64,000 bases of DNA from Pleodorina starrii. Taxonomy: Eukaryota > Chlorophyta > Chlorophyceae > Chlamydomonadales > Volvocaceae. The translations under genes and the position numbers were made by a program. The notes under the pieces were generated by a model. The model did not search any database, was not told the DNA's origin, and worked only from the letters and a program-made list of their open reading frames with translations. Of the stretch, positions 45,150 through 58,958 are shown piece by piece (positions within the stretch are counted from its first letter, which is position 1; each line of letters opens with the position of its first letter). The stretch spans positions 1 to 64,000 of the forward strand of contig BRXU01000008.1 of NCBI GenBank assembly GCA_030267565.1. The letters run 5' to 3'.

Positions 45150-48100
45150 GCCCACCGCCCGGCCTTGGCACCGCTTCGTGCCTGAGGGCTTGCGTTTGCG
45201 CGAGGAGGGGTGGAGACTCGGAGCCCACCGCCCTGGCTGGGCACTGCTTCGTGCCTGAGGGCTTGCGTTTGCGCGAGGAGGGGTGGAGACTCGGAGCCCA
45301 CCGCCCGGGCTTGGCACCGCTTCGTGCCTGAGGGCTTGCGTTTGCGCGAGGAGGGGTAGAGACTCGGAGCCCACCGCCCGGGCTTGGCACCGCTTCGTGC
45401 CTGATGGGTTGCGTTTGCGCGAGGAGGGGTAGAGACTAGGAGCCAACCGCAATGGCTTGGCACTGCTTCGTGCCTGAGGGCTTCCGTTTGCGCGAGGAGG
45501 GGTAGAGACTCGGAGCCCACCGCCCGGGCTTGGCACTGCTTCGTGCCTGATGGGTTGCGTTTGCGCGAGGAGGGGTAGAGACTAGGAGCCAACCGCAATG
45601 GCTTGGCACTGCTTCGTGCCTGAGGGCTTCCGTTTGCGCGAGGAGGGGTGGAGACTCGGAGCCCACCGCCCTGGCTGGGCACTGCTTCGTGCCTGAGGGC
45701 TTGCGTTTGCGCGAGGAGGGGTAGCGACTCGGAGCCCACCGCCCGGGCTGGGCACTGCTTCGTGCCTGAGGGCTTGCGTTTGCGCGAGGAGGGGTAGCGA
45801 CTCGGAGCCCACCGCCCGGGCTTGGCACCGCTTCGTGCCTGAGGGCTTGCGTTTGCGCGAGAAGGGGTAGCGACTCGGAGCCCACCGCCCGGGCTTGGCA
45901 TCGCTTCGTGCCTGAGGGCTTCCGTTTGCGCGAGGAGGGGGAGCGACTCGGAGCCCACCGCCCGGGCTTGGCATCGCTTCGTGCCTGATGGGTTGCGTTT
46001 GCGCGAGGAGGGGTAGAGACTCGGAGCCTACCGCCCGGCCTTGGCACCGCTTCGTGCCTGAGGGCTTGCGTTTGCGCGAGGAGGGGTGGAGACTCGGAGC
46101 CCACCGCCCTGGCTGGGCACTGCTTCGTGCCTGAGGGCTTGCGTTTGCGCGAGGAGGGGTGGAGACTCGGAGCCCACCGCCCGGGCTTGGCACCGCTTCG
46201 TGCCTGAGGGCTTGCGTTTGCGCGAGGAGGGGTAGAGACTCGGAGCCCACCGCCCGGGCTTGGCACCGCTTCGTGCCTGATGGGTTGCGTTTGCGCGAGG
46301 AGGGGTAGAGACTAGGAGCCAACCGCAATGGCTTGGCACTGCTTCGTGCCTGAGGGCTTCCGTTTGCGCGAGGAGGGGTAGAGACTCGGAGCCCACCGCC
46401 CGGGCTTGGCACTGCTTCGTGCCTGATGGGTTGCGTTTGCGCGAGGAGGGGTGGAGACTCGGCGCCCACCGCCCGGGCTTGGCACCGCTTCGTGCCTGAG
46501 GGCTTGCGTTTGCGCGAGGAGGGGTGGAGACTCGGAGCCCACCGCCCTGGCTGGGCACTGCTTCGTGCCTGAGGGCTTGCGTTTGCGCGAGGAGGGGTAG
46601 CGACTCGGAGCCCACCGCCCGGGCTGGGCACTGCTTCGTGCCTGAGGGCTTGCGTTTGCGCGAGGAGGGGTAGCGACTCGGAGCCCATCGCCCGGGCTTG
46701 GCACCGCTTCGTGCCTGAGGGCTTGCGTTTGCGCGAGAAGGGGTAGCGACTCGGAGCCCACCGCCCGGGCTTGGCATCGCTTCGTGCCTGAGGGCTTCCG
46801 TTTGCGCGAGGAGGGGGAGCGACTCGGAGCCCACCGCCCTGGCTTGGCATCGCTTCGTGCCTGATGGGTTGCGTTTGCGCGAGGAGGGGTAGAGACTCGG
46901 AGCCTACCGCCCGGCCTTGGCACCGCTTCGTGCCTGAGGGCTTGCGTTTGCGCGAGGAGGGGTGGAGACTCGGAGCCCACCGCCCGGGCTGGGCACCGCT
47001 TCGTGCCTGAGGGCTTGCGTTTGCGCGAGGAGGGGTAGAGACTCGGAGCCCACCGCCCGGGCTTGACACCGCTTCGTGCCTGATGGGTTGCGTTTGCGCG
47101 AGGAGGGGTAGAGACTAGGAGCCAACCGCAATGGCTTGGCACTGCTTCGTGCCTGAGGGCTTCCGTTTGCGCGAGGAGGGGTGGAGACTCGGCGCCCACC
47201 GCCCGGGCTTGGCACCGCTTCGTGCCTGAGGGCTTGCGTTTGCGCGAGGAGGGGTGGAGACTCGGAGCCCACCGCCCTGGCTGGGCACTGCTTCGTGCCT
47301 GAGGGCTTGCGTTTGCGCGAGGAGGGGTAGCGACTCGGAGCCCACCGCCCGGGCTGGGCACTGCTTCGTGCCTGAGGGCTTGCGTTTGCGCGAGGAGGGG
47401 TAGCGACTCGGAGCCCACCGCCCGGGCTTGGCACCGCTTCGTGCCTGAGGGCTTGCGTTTGCGCGAGAAGGGGTAGCGACTCGGAGCCCACCGCCCGGGC
47501 TTGGCATCGCTTCGTGCCTGAGGGCTTCCGTTTGCGCGAGGAGGGGGAGCGACTCGGAGCCCACCGCCCGGGCTTGGCATCGCTTCGTGCCTGATGGGTT
47601 GCGTTTGCGCGAGGAGGGGTAGAGACTCGGAGCCCACCGCCCGGGCTTGGCACTGCTTCGTGCCTGAGGGCTTGCGTTTGCGCGAGGAGGGGTGGAGACT
47701 CGGAGCCCACCGCCCGGGCTGGGCACTGCTTCGTGCCTGAGGGCTTGCGTTTGCGCGAGGAGGGGTAGAGACTCGGAGCCCACCGCCCGGGCTTGGCACT
47801 GCTTCGTGCCTGAGGGCTTGCGTTTGCGCCGGGGGGGGGGTGCGACTCGGAGCCCACCGCCCGGGCTTGGCACTGCTTCATGCCTGATGGGTTGCGTTTG
47901 CGCAGGGGGGAGGTGCGACTCGGAGCCAACCGCAATGGCTTGGCACTGCTTCGTGCCTGAGGGCTTCCGTTTGCGCGAGGAGGGGTAGAGACTCGGAGCC
48001 CACCGCCCGGGCTTGGCACTGCTTCGTTCCTGAGGGCTTGCGTTTGCGCGAGGAGGGGTGGAGACTCGGAGCCCACCGCCCGGGCTTGGCACCGCTTCGT

Positions 48101-51100
48101 GCCTGAGGGCTTGCGTTTGCGCGAGGAGGGGTGGAGACTCGGAGCCCACCGCCCTGGCTGGGCACTGCTTCGTGCCTGATGGGTTGCGTTTGCGCGAGGA
48201 GGGGTAGAGACTCGGAGCCTACCGCCCGGCCTTGGCACCGCTTCGTGCCTGAGGGCTTGCGTTTGCGCGAGGAGGGGTGGAGACTCGGAGCCCACCGCCC
48301 TGGCTGGGCACTGCTTCGTGCCTGAGGGCTTGCGTTTGCGCGAGGAGGGGTGGAGACTCGGAGCCCACCGCCCGGGCTTGGCACCGCTTCGTGCCTGAGG
48401 GCTTGCGTTTGCGCGAGGAGGGGTAGAGACTCGGAGCCCACCGCCCGGGCTTGGCACCGCTTCGTGCCTGATGGGTTGCGTTTGCGCGAGGAGGGGTAGA
48501 GACTAGGAGCCAACCGCAATGGCTTGGCACTGCTTCGTGCCTGAGGGCTTCCGTTTGCGCGAGGAGGGGTGGAGACTCGGCGCCCACCGCCCGGGCTTGG
48601 CACCGCTTCGTGCCTGAGGGCTTGCGTTTGCGCGAGGAGGGGTGGAGACTCGGAGCCCACCGCCCTGGCTGGGCACTGCTTCGTGCCTGAGGGCTTGCGT
48701 TTGCGCGAGGAGGGGTAGCGACTCGGAGCCCACCGCCCGGGCTGGGCACTGCTTCGTGCCTGAGGGCTTGCGTTTGCGCGAGAAGGGGTAGCGACTCGGA
48801 GCCCACCGCCCGGGCTTGGCATCGCTTCGTGCCTGAGGGCTTGCGTTTGCGCGAGAAGGGGTAGCGACTCGGAGCCCACCGCCCGGGCTTGGCATCGCTT
48901 CGTGCCTGATGGGTTGCGTTTGCGCGAGGAGGGGTAGAGACTCGGAGCCCACCGCCCGGGCTTGGCACTGCATCGTGCCTGATGGGTTGCGTTTGCGCGA
49001 GGAGTGGTAGAGACTCGGAGCCCACCGCCCGGGCTTGGCACTGCTTCGTGCCTGATGGGTTGCGTTTGCGCCGGGGGGGGGGGGGGTGCGACTCGGAGCC
49101 CACCGCCCGGGCTTGGCACTGCTTCATGCCTGATGGGTTGCGTTTGCGCAGGGGGGAGGTGCGACTCGGAGCCCACCGCCCGGGCTTGGCACTGCTTCGT
49201 GCCTGAGGGCTTGCGTTTGCGCGAGGAGGGGTAGAGACTCGGAGCCCACCGCCCGGGCTTGGCACTGCTTCGTGCCTGAGGGCTTGCGTTTGCGCGAGGA
49301 GGGGTGGAGACTCGGAGCCCACCGCCCGGGCTGGGCACTGCTTCGTGCCTGATGGGTTGCGTTTGCGCGAGGAGGGGTAGAGACTCGGAGCCCACCGCCC
49401 TGGCTGGGCACTGCTTCGTGCCTGAGGGCTTGCGTTTGCGCGAGGAGGGGTGGAGACTCGGAGCCCACCGCCCGGGCTTGGCACTGCATCGTGCCTGATG
49501 GGTTGCGTTTGCGCGAGGAGTGGTAGAGACTCGGAGCCCACCGCCCGGGCTTGGCACTGCTTCGTGCCTGATGGGTTGCGTTTGCGCGTGGTGGGGTTGA
49601 GACTCGGAGCCCACCGCCCGGGCTTGGCACTGCTTCATGCCTGATGGGTTGCGTTTGCGCAGGGGGGAGGTGCGACTCGGAGCCCACCGCCCGGGCTTGG
49701 CACTGCTTCGTGCCTGAGGGCTTGCGTTTGCGCGAGGAGGGGTAGAGACTCGGAGCCCACCGCCCGGGCTTGGCACTGCTTCGTGCCTGAGGGCTTGCGT
49801 TTGCGCGAGGAGGGGTGGAGACTCGGAGCCCACCGCCCGGGCTGGGCACTGCTTCGTGCCTGATGGGTTGCGTTTGCGCGAGGAGGGGTAGAGACTCGGA
49901 GCCCACCGCCCGGGCTTGGCACTGCTTCGTGCCTGAGGGCTTGCGTTTGCGCGAGGAGGGGTGGAGACTCGGAGCCCACCGCCCTGGCTGGGCACTGCTT
50001 CGTGCCTGAGGGCTTGCGTTTGCGCGAGGAGGGGTAGAGACTCGGAGCCCACCGCCCGGGCTTGGCACCGCTTCGTGCCTGATGGGTTGCGTTTGCGCGA
50101 GGAGGGGTGGAGACTCGGAGCCCACCGCCCTGGCTGGGCACTGCTTCGTGCCTGATGGGTTGCGTTTGCGCGAGGAGGGGTAGAGACTCGGAGCCTACCG
50201 CCCGGCCTTGGCACCGCTTCGTGCCTGAGGGCTTGCGTTTGCGCGAGGAGGGGTGGAGACTCGGAGCCCACCGCCCTGGCTGGGCACTGCTTCGTGCCTG
50301 AGGGCTTGCGTTTGCGCGAGGAGGGGTGGAGACTCGGAGCCCACCGCCCGGGCTTGGCATCGCTTCGTGCCTGATGGGTTGCGTTTGCGCGAGGAGGGGT
50401 AGAGACTCGGAGCCCACCGCCCGGGCTTGGCACTGCATCGTGCCTGATGGGTTGCGTTTGCGCGAGGAGTGGTAGAGACTCGGAGCCCACCGCCCGGGCT
50501 TGGCACTGCTTCGTGCCTGATGGGTTGCGTTTGCGCCGGGGGGGGGTGCGACTCGGAGCCCACCGCCCGGGCTTGGCACTGCTTCATGCCTGATGGGTTG
50601 CGTTTGCGCAGGGGGGAGGTGCGACTCGGAGCCCACCGCCCGGGCTTGGCACTGCTTCGTGCCTGAGGGCTTGCGTTTGCGCGAGGAGGGGTAGAGACTC
50701 GGAGCCCACCGCCCGGGCTTGGCACTGCTTCGTGCCTGAGGGCTTGCGTTTGCGCGAGAAGGGGTAGCGACTCGGAGCCCACCGCCCGGGCTTGGCACCG
50801 CTTCGTGCCTGAGGGCTTGCGTTTGCGCGAGAAGGGGTAGCGACTCGGAGCCCACCGCCCGGGCTTAGCATCGCTTCGTGCCTGAGGGCTTGCGTTTGCG
50901 CAAGGAGGGGGAGCGACTCGGAGCCCACCGCCCGGGCTTGGCACCGCTTCGTGCCTGAGGGCTTGCGTTTGCGCGAGAAGGGGTAGCGACTCGGAGCCCA
51001 CCGCCCGGGCTTGGCATCGCTTCGTGCCTGAGGGCTTGCGTTTGCGCGAGAAGGGGTAGCGACTCGGAGCCCACCGCCCGGGCTTGGCATCGCTTCGTGC

Positions 51101-54100
51101 CTGATGGGTTGCGTTTGCGCGAGGAGGGGTAGAGACTCGGAGCCCACCACCCGGGCTTGGCACTGCATCGTGCCTGATGGGTTGCGTTTGCGCGAGGAGT
51201 GGTAGAGTCTCGGAGCCCACCGCCCGGGCTTGGCACTGCTTCGTGCCTGATGGGTTGCGTTTGCGCCGGGGGGGGGGTGCGACTCGGAGCCCACCGCCCG
51301 GGCTTGGCACTGCTTCATGCCTGATGGGTTGCGTTTGCGCAGGGGGGAGGTGCGACTCGGAGCCCACCGCCCGGGCTTGGCACTGCTTCGTGCCTGAGGG
51401 CTTGCGTTTGCGCGAGGAGGGGTAGAGACTCGGAGCCCACCGCCCGGGCTTGGCACTGCTTCGTGCCTGATGGATTGCGTTTGCGCGAGGGGGGGTAGAG
51501 ACTCGGAGCCCACCGCCCGGGCGTGGCACTGCTTCGTGCCTGAGGGCTTGCGTTTGCGCGAGGAGGGGTGGAGACTCGGAGCCCACCGCCCGGGCTGGGC
51601 ACTGCTTCGTGCCTGATGGGTTGCGTTTGCGCGAGGAGTGGTAGAGACTCGGAGCCCACCGCCCGGGCTTGGCACTGCTTCGTGCCTGAGGGCTTGCGTT
51701 TGCGCGAGGAGGGGTGGAGACTCGGAGCCCACCGCCCTGGCTGGGCACTGCTTCGTGCCTGAGGGCTTGCGTTTGCACGAGGAGGGGTAGAGACTCGGAG
51801 CCCACCGCCCGGGCTTGGCACCGCTTCGTGCCTGATGGGTTGCGTTTGCGCGAGGAGGGGTAGAGACTAGGAGCCAACCGCAATGGTTTGGCACTGCTTC
51901 GTGCCTGAGGGCTTCCGTTTGCGCGAGGAGGGGTAGAGACTCGGAGCCCACCGCCCGGGCTTGGCATCGCTTCGTGCCTGATGGGTTGCGTTTGCGCGAG
52001 GAGGGGTGGAGACTCGGAGCCCACCGCCCGGGCTTGGCATCGCTTCGTGCCTGAGGGCTTGCGTTTGCGCGAGGAGGGGTGGAGACTCGGAGCCCACCGC
52101 CCGGGCTGGGCACTGCTTCGTGCCTGATGGGTTGCGTTTGCGCCGGGGGGGGGGTGCGACTCGGAGCCCACCGCCCGGGCTTGGCACTGCTTCATGCCTG
52201 AGGGCTTGCGTTTGCGCGAGGAGGGGTAGCGACTCGGAGCCCACCGCCCGGGCTTGGCACCGCTTCGTGCCTGAGGGCTTGCGTTTGCGCGAGAAGGGGT
52301 AGCGACTCGGAGCCCACCGCCCGGGCTTGGCATCGCTTCGTGCCTGAGGGCTTGCGTTTGCGCGAGGAGGGGTGGAGACTCGGAGCCCACCGCCCGGGCT
52401 GGGCACTGCTTCGTGCCTGATGGGTTGCGTTTGCGCCGGGGGGGGGGTGCGACTCGGAGCCCACCGCCCGGGCTTGGCACTGCTTCATGCCTGATGGGTT
52501 GCGTTTGCGCAGGGGGGAGGTGCGACTCGGAGCCCACCGCCCGGGCTTGGCACTGCTTCGTGCCTGAGGGCTTCCGTTTGCGCGAGGAGGGGTAGAGACT
52601 CGGAGCCCACCGCCCGGGCTTGGCACTGCTTCGTGCCTGATGGGTTGCGTTTGCGCGAGGGGGGGTAGAGACTCGGAGCCCACCGCCCGGGCTTGGCACT
52701 GCTTCGTGCCTGAGGGCTTGCGTTTGCGCGAGGAGGGGTAGAGACTCGGAGCCCACCGCCCGGGCTTGGCACTGCTTCGTGCCTGAGGGCTTGCGTTTGC
52801 GCGAGGAGGGGTGGAGACTCGGAGCCCACCGCCCGGGCTTGGCACTGCTTCGTTCCTGAGGGCTTGCGTTTGCGCGAGGAGGGGTGGAGACTCGGAGCCC
52901 ACCGCCCGGGCTTGGCACCGCTTCGTGCCTGAGGGCTTGCGTTTGCGCGAGAAGGGGTAGCGACTCGGAGCCCACCGCCCGGGCTTGGCACTGCTTCGTG
53001 CCTGAGGGCTTGCGTTTGCGCGAGGAGGGGTAGAGACTCGGAGCCCACCGCCCGGGCTTAGCATCGCTTCGTGCCTGAGGGCTTGCGTTTGCGCAAGGAG
53101 GGGGAGCGACTCGGAGCCCACCGCCCGGGCTTGGCACCGCTTCGTGCCTGAGGGCTTGCGTTTGCGCGAGAAGGGGTAGCGACTCGGAGCCCACCACCCG
53201 GGCTTGGCATCGCTTCGTGCCTGAGGGCTTGCGTTTGCGCGAGAAGGGGTAGCGACTCGGAGCCCACCGCCCGGGCTTGGCATCGCTTCGTGCCTGATGG
53301 GTTGCGTTTGCGCGAGGAGGGGTAGAGACTCGGAGCCCACCACCCGGGCTTGGCACTGCATCGTGCCTGATGGGTTGCGTTTGCGCGAGGAGTGGTAGAG
53401 ACTCGGAGCCCACCGCCCGGGCTTGGCACTGCTTCGTGCCTGATGGGTTGCGTTTGCGCCGGGGGGGGGGGGTGCGACTCGGAGCCCACCGCCCGGGCTT
53501 GGCACTGCTTCATGCCTGATGGGTTGCGTTTGCGCAGGGGGGAGGTGCGACTCGGAGCCCACCGCCCGGGCTTGGCACTGCTTCGTGCCTGAGGGCTTGC
53601 GTTTGCGCGAGGAGGGGTAGAGACTCGGAGCCCACCGCCCGGGCTTGGCACTGCTTCGTGCCTGATGGATTGCGTTTGCGCGAGGGGGGGTAGAGACTCG
53701 GAGCCCACCGCCCGGGCGTGGCACTGCTTCGTGCCTGAGGGCTTGCGTTTGCGCGAGGAGGGGTGGAGACTCGGAGCCCACCGCCCGGGCTGGGCACTGC
53801 TTCGTGCCTGATGGGTTGCGTTTGCGCGAGGAGTGGTAGAGACTCGGAGCCCACCGCCCGGGCTTGGCACTGCTTCGTGCCTGAGGGCTTGCGTTTGCGC
53901 GAGGAGGGGTGGAGACTCGGAGCCCACCGCCCTGGCTTGGCACTGCTTCGTGCCTGAGGGCTTGCGTTTGCGCGAGGAGGGGTAGAGACTCGGAGCCCAC
54001 CGCCCGGGCTTGGCACCGCTTCGTGCCTGATGGGTTGCGTTTGCGCGAGGAGGGGTAGAGACTAGGAGCCAACCGCAATGGTTTGGCACTGCTTCGTGCC

Positions 54101-57100
54101 TGAGGGCTTCCGTTTGCGCGAGGAGGGGTAGAGACTCGGAGCCCACCGCCCGGGCTTGGCATCGCTTCGTGCCTGATGGGTTGCGTTTGCGCGAGGAGGG
54201 GTGGAGACTCGGAGCCCACCGCCCGGGCTTGGCACCGCTTCGTGCCTGAGGGCTTGCGTTTGCACGAGAAGGGGTAGCGACTCGGAGCCCACCGCCCGGG
54301 CTTGGCATCGCTTCGTGCCTGATGGGTTGCGTTTGCGCGAGGAGGGGTGGAGACTCGGAGCCCACCGCCCGGGCTTGGCACTGCTTCATGCCTGAGGGCT
54401 TGCGTTTGCGCGAGGAGGGGTAGCGACTCGGAGCCCACCGCCCGGGCTTGGCACCGCTTCGTGCCTGAGGGCTTCCGTTTGCGCGAGGAGGGGTAGAGAC
54501 TCGGAGCCCACCGCCCGGGCTTGGCACTGCTTCGTGCCTGATGGGTTGCGTTTGCGCGAGGGGGGGTAGAGACTCGGAGCCCACCGCCCGGGCTTGGCAC
54601 TGCTTCGTGCCTGAGGGCTTGCGTTTGCGCGAGGAGGGGTGGAGACTCGGAGCCCACCGCCCGGGCTGGGCACTGCTTCGTGCCTGATGGGTTGCGTTTG
54701 CGCGAGGAGTGGTAGAGACTCGGAGCCCACCGCCCGGGCTTGGCACTGCTTCGTGCCTGAGGGCTTGCGTTTGCGCGAGGAGGGGTGGAGACTCGGAGCC
54801 CACCGCCCTGGCTGGGCACTGCTTCGTGCCTGAGGGCTTGCGTTTGCGCGAGGAGGGGTAGAGACTCGGAGCCCACCGCCCGGGCTTGGCACTGCTTCGT
54901 GCCTGATGGGTTGCGTTTGCGCGAGGGGGGGTAGAGACTCGGAGCCCACCGCCCGGGCTTGGCACTGCTTCGTGCCTGAGGGCTTGCGTTTGCGCGAGGA
55001 GGGGTGGAGACTCGGAGCCCACCGCCCGGGCTGGGCACTGCTTCGTGCCTGATGGGTTGCGTTTGCGCGAGGAGTGGTAGAGACTCGGAGCCCACCGCCC
55101 GGGCTTGGCACTGCTTCGTGCCTGAGGGCTTGCGTTTGCGCGAGGAGGGGTGGAGACTCGGAGCCCACCGCCCTGGCTGGGCACTGCTTCGTGCCTGAGG
55201 GCTTGCGTTTGCGCGAGGAGGGGTAGAGACTCGGAGCCCACCGCCCGGGCTTGGCACCGCTTCGTGCCTGATGGGTTGCGTTTGCGCGAGGAGGGGTAGA
55301 GACTAGGAGCCAACCGCAATGGCTTGGCACTGCTTCGTGCCTGAGGGCTTCCGTTTGCGCGAGGAGGGGTAGAGACTCGGAGCCCACCGCCCGGGCTTGG
55401 CATCGCTTCGTGCCTGATGGGTTGCGTTTGCGCGAGGAGGGGTGGAGACTCGGAGCCCACCGCCCGGGCTTGGCACCGCTTCGTGCCTGAGGGCTTGCGT
55501 TTGCGCGAGGAGGGGTGGAGACTCGGAGCCCACCGCCCTGGCTGGGCACTGCTTCGTGCCTGAGGGCTTGCGTTTGCGCGAGGAGGGGTAGCGACTCGGA
55601 GCCCACCGCCCGGGCTGGGCACTGCGTCGTGCCTGAGGGCTTGCGTTTGCGCGAGGAGGGGTAGCGACTCGGAGCCCACCGCCCGGGCTTGGCACCGCTT
55701 CGTGCCTGAGGGCTTGCGTTTGCGCGAGAAGGGGTAGCGACTCGGAGCCCACCGCCCGGGCTTGGCATCGCTTCGTGCCTGATGGGTTGCGTTTGCGCGA
55801 GGAGGGGTGGAGACTCGGAGCCCACCGCCCGGGCAGGGCACTGCTTCGTGCCTGATGGGTTGCGTTTGCGCCGGGGGGGGGGGTGCGACTCGGAGCCCAC
55901 CGCCCGGGCTTGGCACTGCTTCATGCCTGATGGGTTGCGTTTGCGCAGGGGGGAGGTGCGACTCGGAGCCCACCGCCCGGGCTTGGCACTGCTTCGTGCC
56001 TGAGGGCTTCCGTTTGCGCGAGGAGGGGTGGAGACTCGGAGCCCACCGCCCGGGCTTGGCACTGCTTCGTGCCTGATGGGTTGCGTTTGCGCGAGGGGGG
56101 GTAGAGACTCGGAGCCCACCGCCCGGGCTTGGCACTGCTTCGTGCCTGAGGGCTTGCGTTTGCGCGAGGAGGGGTGGAGACTCGGAGCCCACCGCCCGGG
56201 CTTGGCACTGCTTCGTGCCTGATGGGTTGCGTTTGCGCGAGGGGGGGTAGAGACTCGGAGCCCACCGCCCGGGCTTGGCACTGCTTCGTGCCTGAGGGCT
56301 TGCGTTTGCGCGAGGAGGGGTGGAGACTCGGAGCCCACCGCCCGGGCTGGGCACTGCTTCGTGCCTGATGGGTTGCGTTTGCGCGAGGAGTGGTAGAGAC
56401 TCGGAGCCCACCGCCCGGGCTTGGCACTGCTTCGTGCCTGAGGGCTTGCGTTTGCGCGAGGAGGGGTGGAGACTCGGAGCCCACCGCCCTGGCTGGGCAC
56501 TGCTTCGTGCCTGAGGGCTTGCGTTTGCGCGAGGAGGGGTAGAGACTCGGAGCCCACCGCCCGGGCTTGGCACTGCTTCGTGCCTGATGGGTTGCGTTTG
56601 CGCGAGGGGGGGTAGAGACTCGGAGCCCACCGCCCGGGCTTGGCACTGCTTCGTGCCTGAGGGCTTGCGTTTGCGCGAGGAGGGGTGGAGACTCGGAGCC
56701 CACCGCCCGGGCTGGGCACTGCTTCGTGCCTGATGGGTTGCGTTTGCGCGAGGAGTGGTAGAGACTCGGAGCCCACCGCCCGGGCTTGGCACTGCTTCGT
56801 GCCTGAGGGCTTGCGTTTGCGCGAGGAGGGGTGGAGACTCGGAGCCCACCGCCCTGGCTGGGCACTGCTTCGTGCCTGAGGGCTTGCGTTTGCGCGAGGA
56901 GGGGTAGAGACTCGGAGCCCACCGCCCGGGCTTGGCACCGCTTCGTGCCTGATGGGTTGCGTTTGCGCGAGGAGGGGTAGAGACTAGGAGCCAACCGCAA
57001 TGGCTTGGCACTGCTTCGTGCCTGAGGGCTTCCGTTTGCGCGAGGAGGGGTAGAGACTCGGAGCCCACCGCCCGGGCTTGGCATCGCTTCGTGCCTGATG

Positions 57101-58534
57101 GGTTGCGTTTGCGCGAGGAGGGGTGGAGACTCGGAGCCCACCGCCCGGGCTTGGCACCGCTTCGTGCCTGAGGGCTTGCGTTTGCGCGAGGAGGGGTGGA
57201 GACTCGGAGCCCACCGCCCTGGCTGGGCACTGCTTCGTGCCTGAGGGCTTGCGTTTGCGCGAGGAGGGGTAGCGACTCGGAGCCCACCGCCCGGGCTGGG
57301 CACTGCTTCGTGCCTGAGGGCTTGCGTTTGCGCGAGGAGGGGTAGCGACTCGGAGCCCACCGCCCGGGCTTGGCACCGCTTCGTGCCTGAGGGCTTGCGT
57401 TTGCGCGAGAAGGGGTAGCGACTCGGAGCCCACCGCCCGGGCTTGGCATCGCTTCGTGCCTGATGGGTTGCGTTTGCGCGAGGAGGGGTGGAGACTCGGA
57501 GCCCACCGCCCGGGCAGGGCACTGCTTCGTGCCTGATGGGTTGCGTTTGCGCCGGGGGGGGGGGTGCGACTCGGAGCCCACCGCCCGGGCTTGGCACTGC
57601 TTCATGCCTGATGGGTTGCGTTTGCGCAGGGGGGAGGTGCGACTCGGAGCCCACCGCCCGGGCTTGGCACTGCTTCGTGCCTGAGGGCTTCCGTTTGCGC
57701 GAGGAGGGGTAGAGACTCGGAGCCCACCGCTCGGGCTTGGCACTGCTTCGTGCCTGATGGGTTGCGTTTGCGCGAGGGGGGGTAGAGACTCGGAGCCCAC
57801 CGCCCGGGCTTGGCACTGCTTCGTGCCTGAGGGCTTGCGTTTGCGCGAGGAGGGGTGGAGACTCGGAGCCCACCGCCCGGGCTGGGCACTGCTTCGTGCC
57901 TGATGGGTTGCGTTTGCGCCGGGGGGGGGGGTGCGACTCGGAGCCCACCGCCCGGGCTTGGCACTGCTTCATGCCTGATGGGTTGCGTTTGCGCAGGGGG
58001 GAGGTGCGACTCGGAGCCCACCGCCCGGGCTTGGCACTGCTTCGTGCCTGAGGGCTTCCGTTTGCGCGAGGAGGGGTAGAGACTCGGAGCCCACCGCCCG
58101 GGCTTGGCACTGCTTCGTGCCTGATGGGTTGCGTTTGCGCGAGGGGGGGTAGAGACTCGGAGCCCACCGCCCGGGCTTGGCACTGCTTCGTGCCTGAGGG
58201 CTTGCGTTTGCGCGAGGAGGGGTGGAGACTCGGAGCCCACCGCCCGGGCTGGGCACTGCTTCGTGCCTGATGGGTTGCGTTTGTGCGAGGAGTGGTAGAG
58301 ACTCGGAGCCCACCGCCCGGGCTTGGCACTGCTTCGTGCCTGAGGGCTTGCGTTTGCGCGAGGAGGGGTGGAGACTCGGAGCCCACCGCCCTGGCTGGGC
58401 ACTGCTTCGTGCCTGAGGGCTTGCGTTTGCGCGAGGAGGGGTAGAGACTCGGAGCCCACCGCCCGGGCTTGGCACCGCTTCGTGCCTGATGGGTTGCGTT
58501 TGCGCGAGGAGGGGTAGAGACTAGGAGCCAACCG

Positions 58535-58573
58535 CAATTTGTTTTTGTTTTTTTGAATTCCGGAGGAACCAAT
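58535..58573 (-). mobile_element. Short tail-only insertion in the satellite
   Basis: Where other monomers read AACCGCAATGGCTTGG, 35 extra bases are present. CAAT occurs at both edges (58,535-58,538 and 58,570-58,573). On the minus strand the insert reads GTTCCTCCGGAATTC followed by A7 C A5 CAA, like the very 3' end of a retroposed transcript. Confidence 0.55.
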
Positions 58574-58675
58574 GGCTTGGCACTGCTTCGTGCCTGAGGG
58601 CTTCCGTTTGCGCGAGGAGGGGTAGAGACTCGGAGCCCACCGCCCGGGCTTGGCAATGCCCCGCCCGGGCTTGGC

Positions 58676-58958
58676 GGGGCTGCCCCGGGGCCACATCACA
58701 GCCCAGCTGAAGCCCGGCCGGCTGGATGCCTTCGAAGCCTCCTGGGCGCATGAAGGCGTCCTCTGCTCCGTGCAGCGGGTGGCTGGCAGCAGCCCGCGTC
58801 TGCAGGTTCATCTGTCCCGGGTGGCCCCGGTCCCAGCACCACAGGCACCCGCCGGGGGCGCCCAGGCAGCACAGCAGGTCTCCCCATCCGGGTCAGCCAT
58901 CAGCGCCCAGCCCAGCCAGGCAGCAGCTCAGCTGACAGGGCAGCCGGGGCCGTCGTGA
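58676..58958 (+). pseudogene. C-terminal coding fragment inside the retrocopy-like insertion
   Basis: The frame reads GLPRGHITAQLKPGRLDAF, EASWAHEGVLCSVQRVAG and VHLSRVAPVPAPQAPAGG, then an Ala/Gln/Ser-rich tail ending in TGA at 58,956-58,958. Codon use (GCC, CTG, CAG, GGC) is typical of expressed genes in such algae. An ATG is present at 58,656, but the first residues come from sequence resembling the satellite, so the real N-terminus is missing. I do not recognise the protein. Confidence 0.4.

Noticed and set aside
53058..57800. A 1,580-codon minus-strand frame, and similar frames of 870-1,072 codons, as giant repeat proteins
   Set aside because: They follow from a 73-bp monomer that has no minus-strand stops. 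All three frames are equally open, so none shows coding preference.
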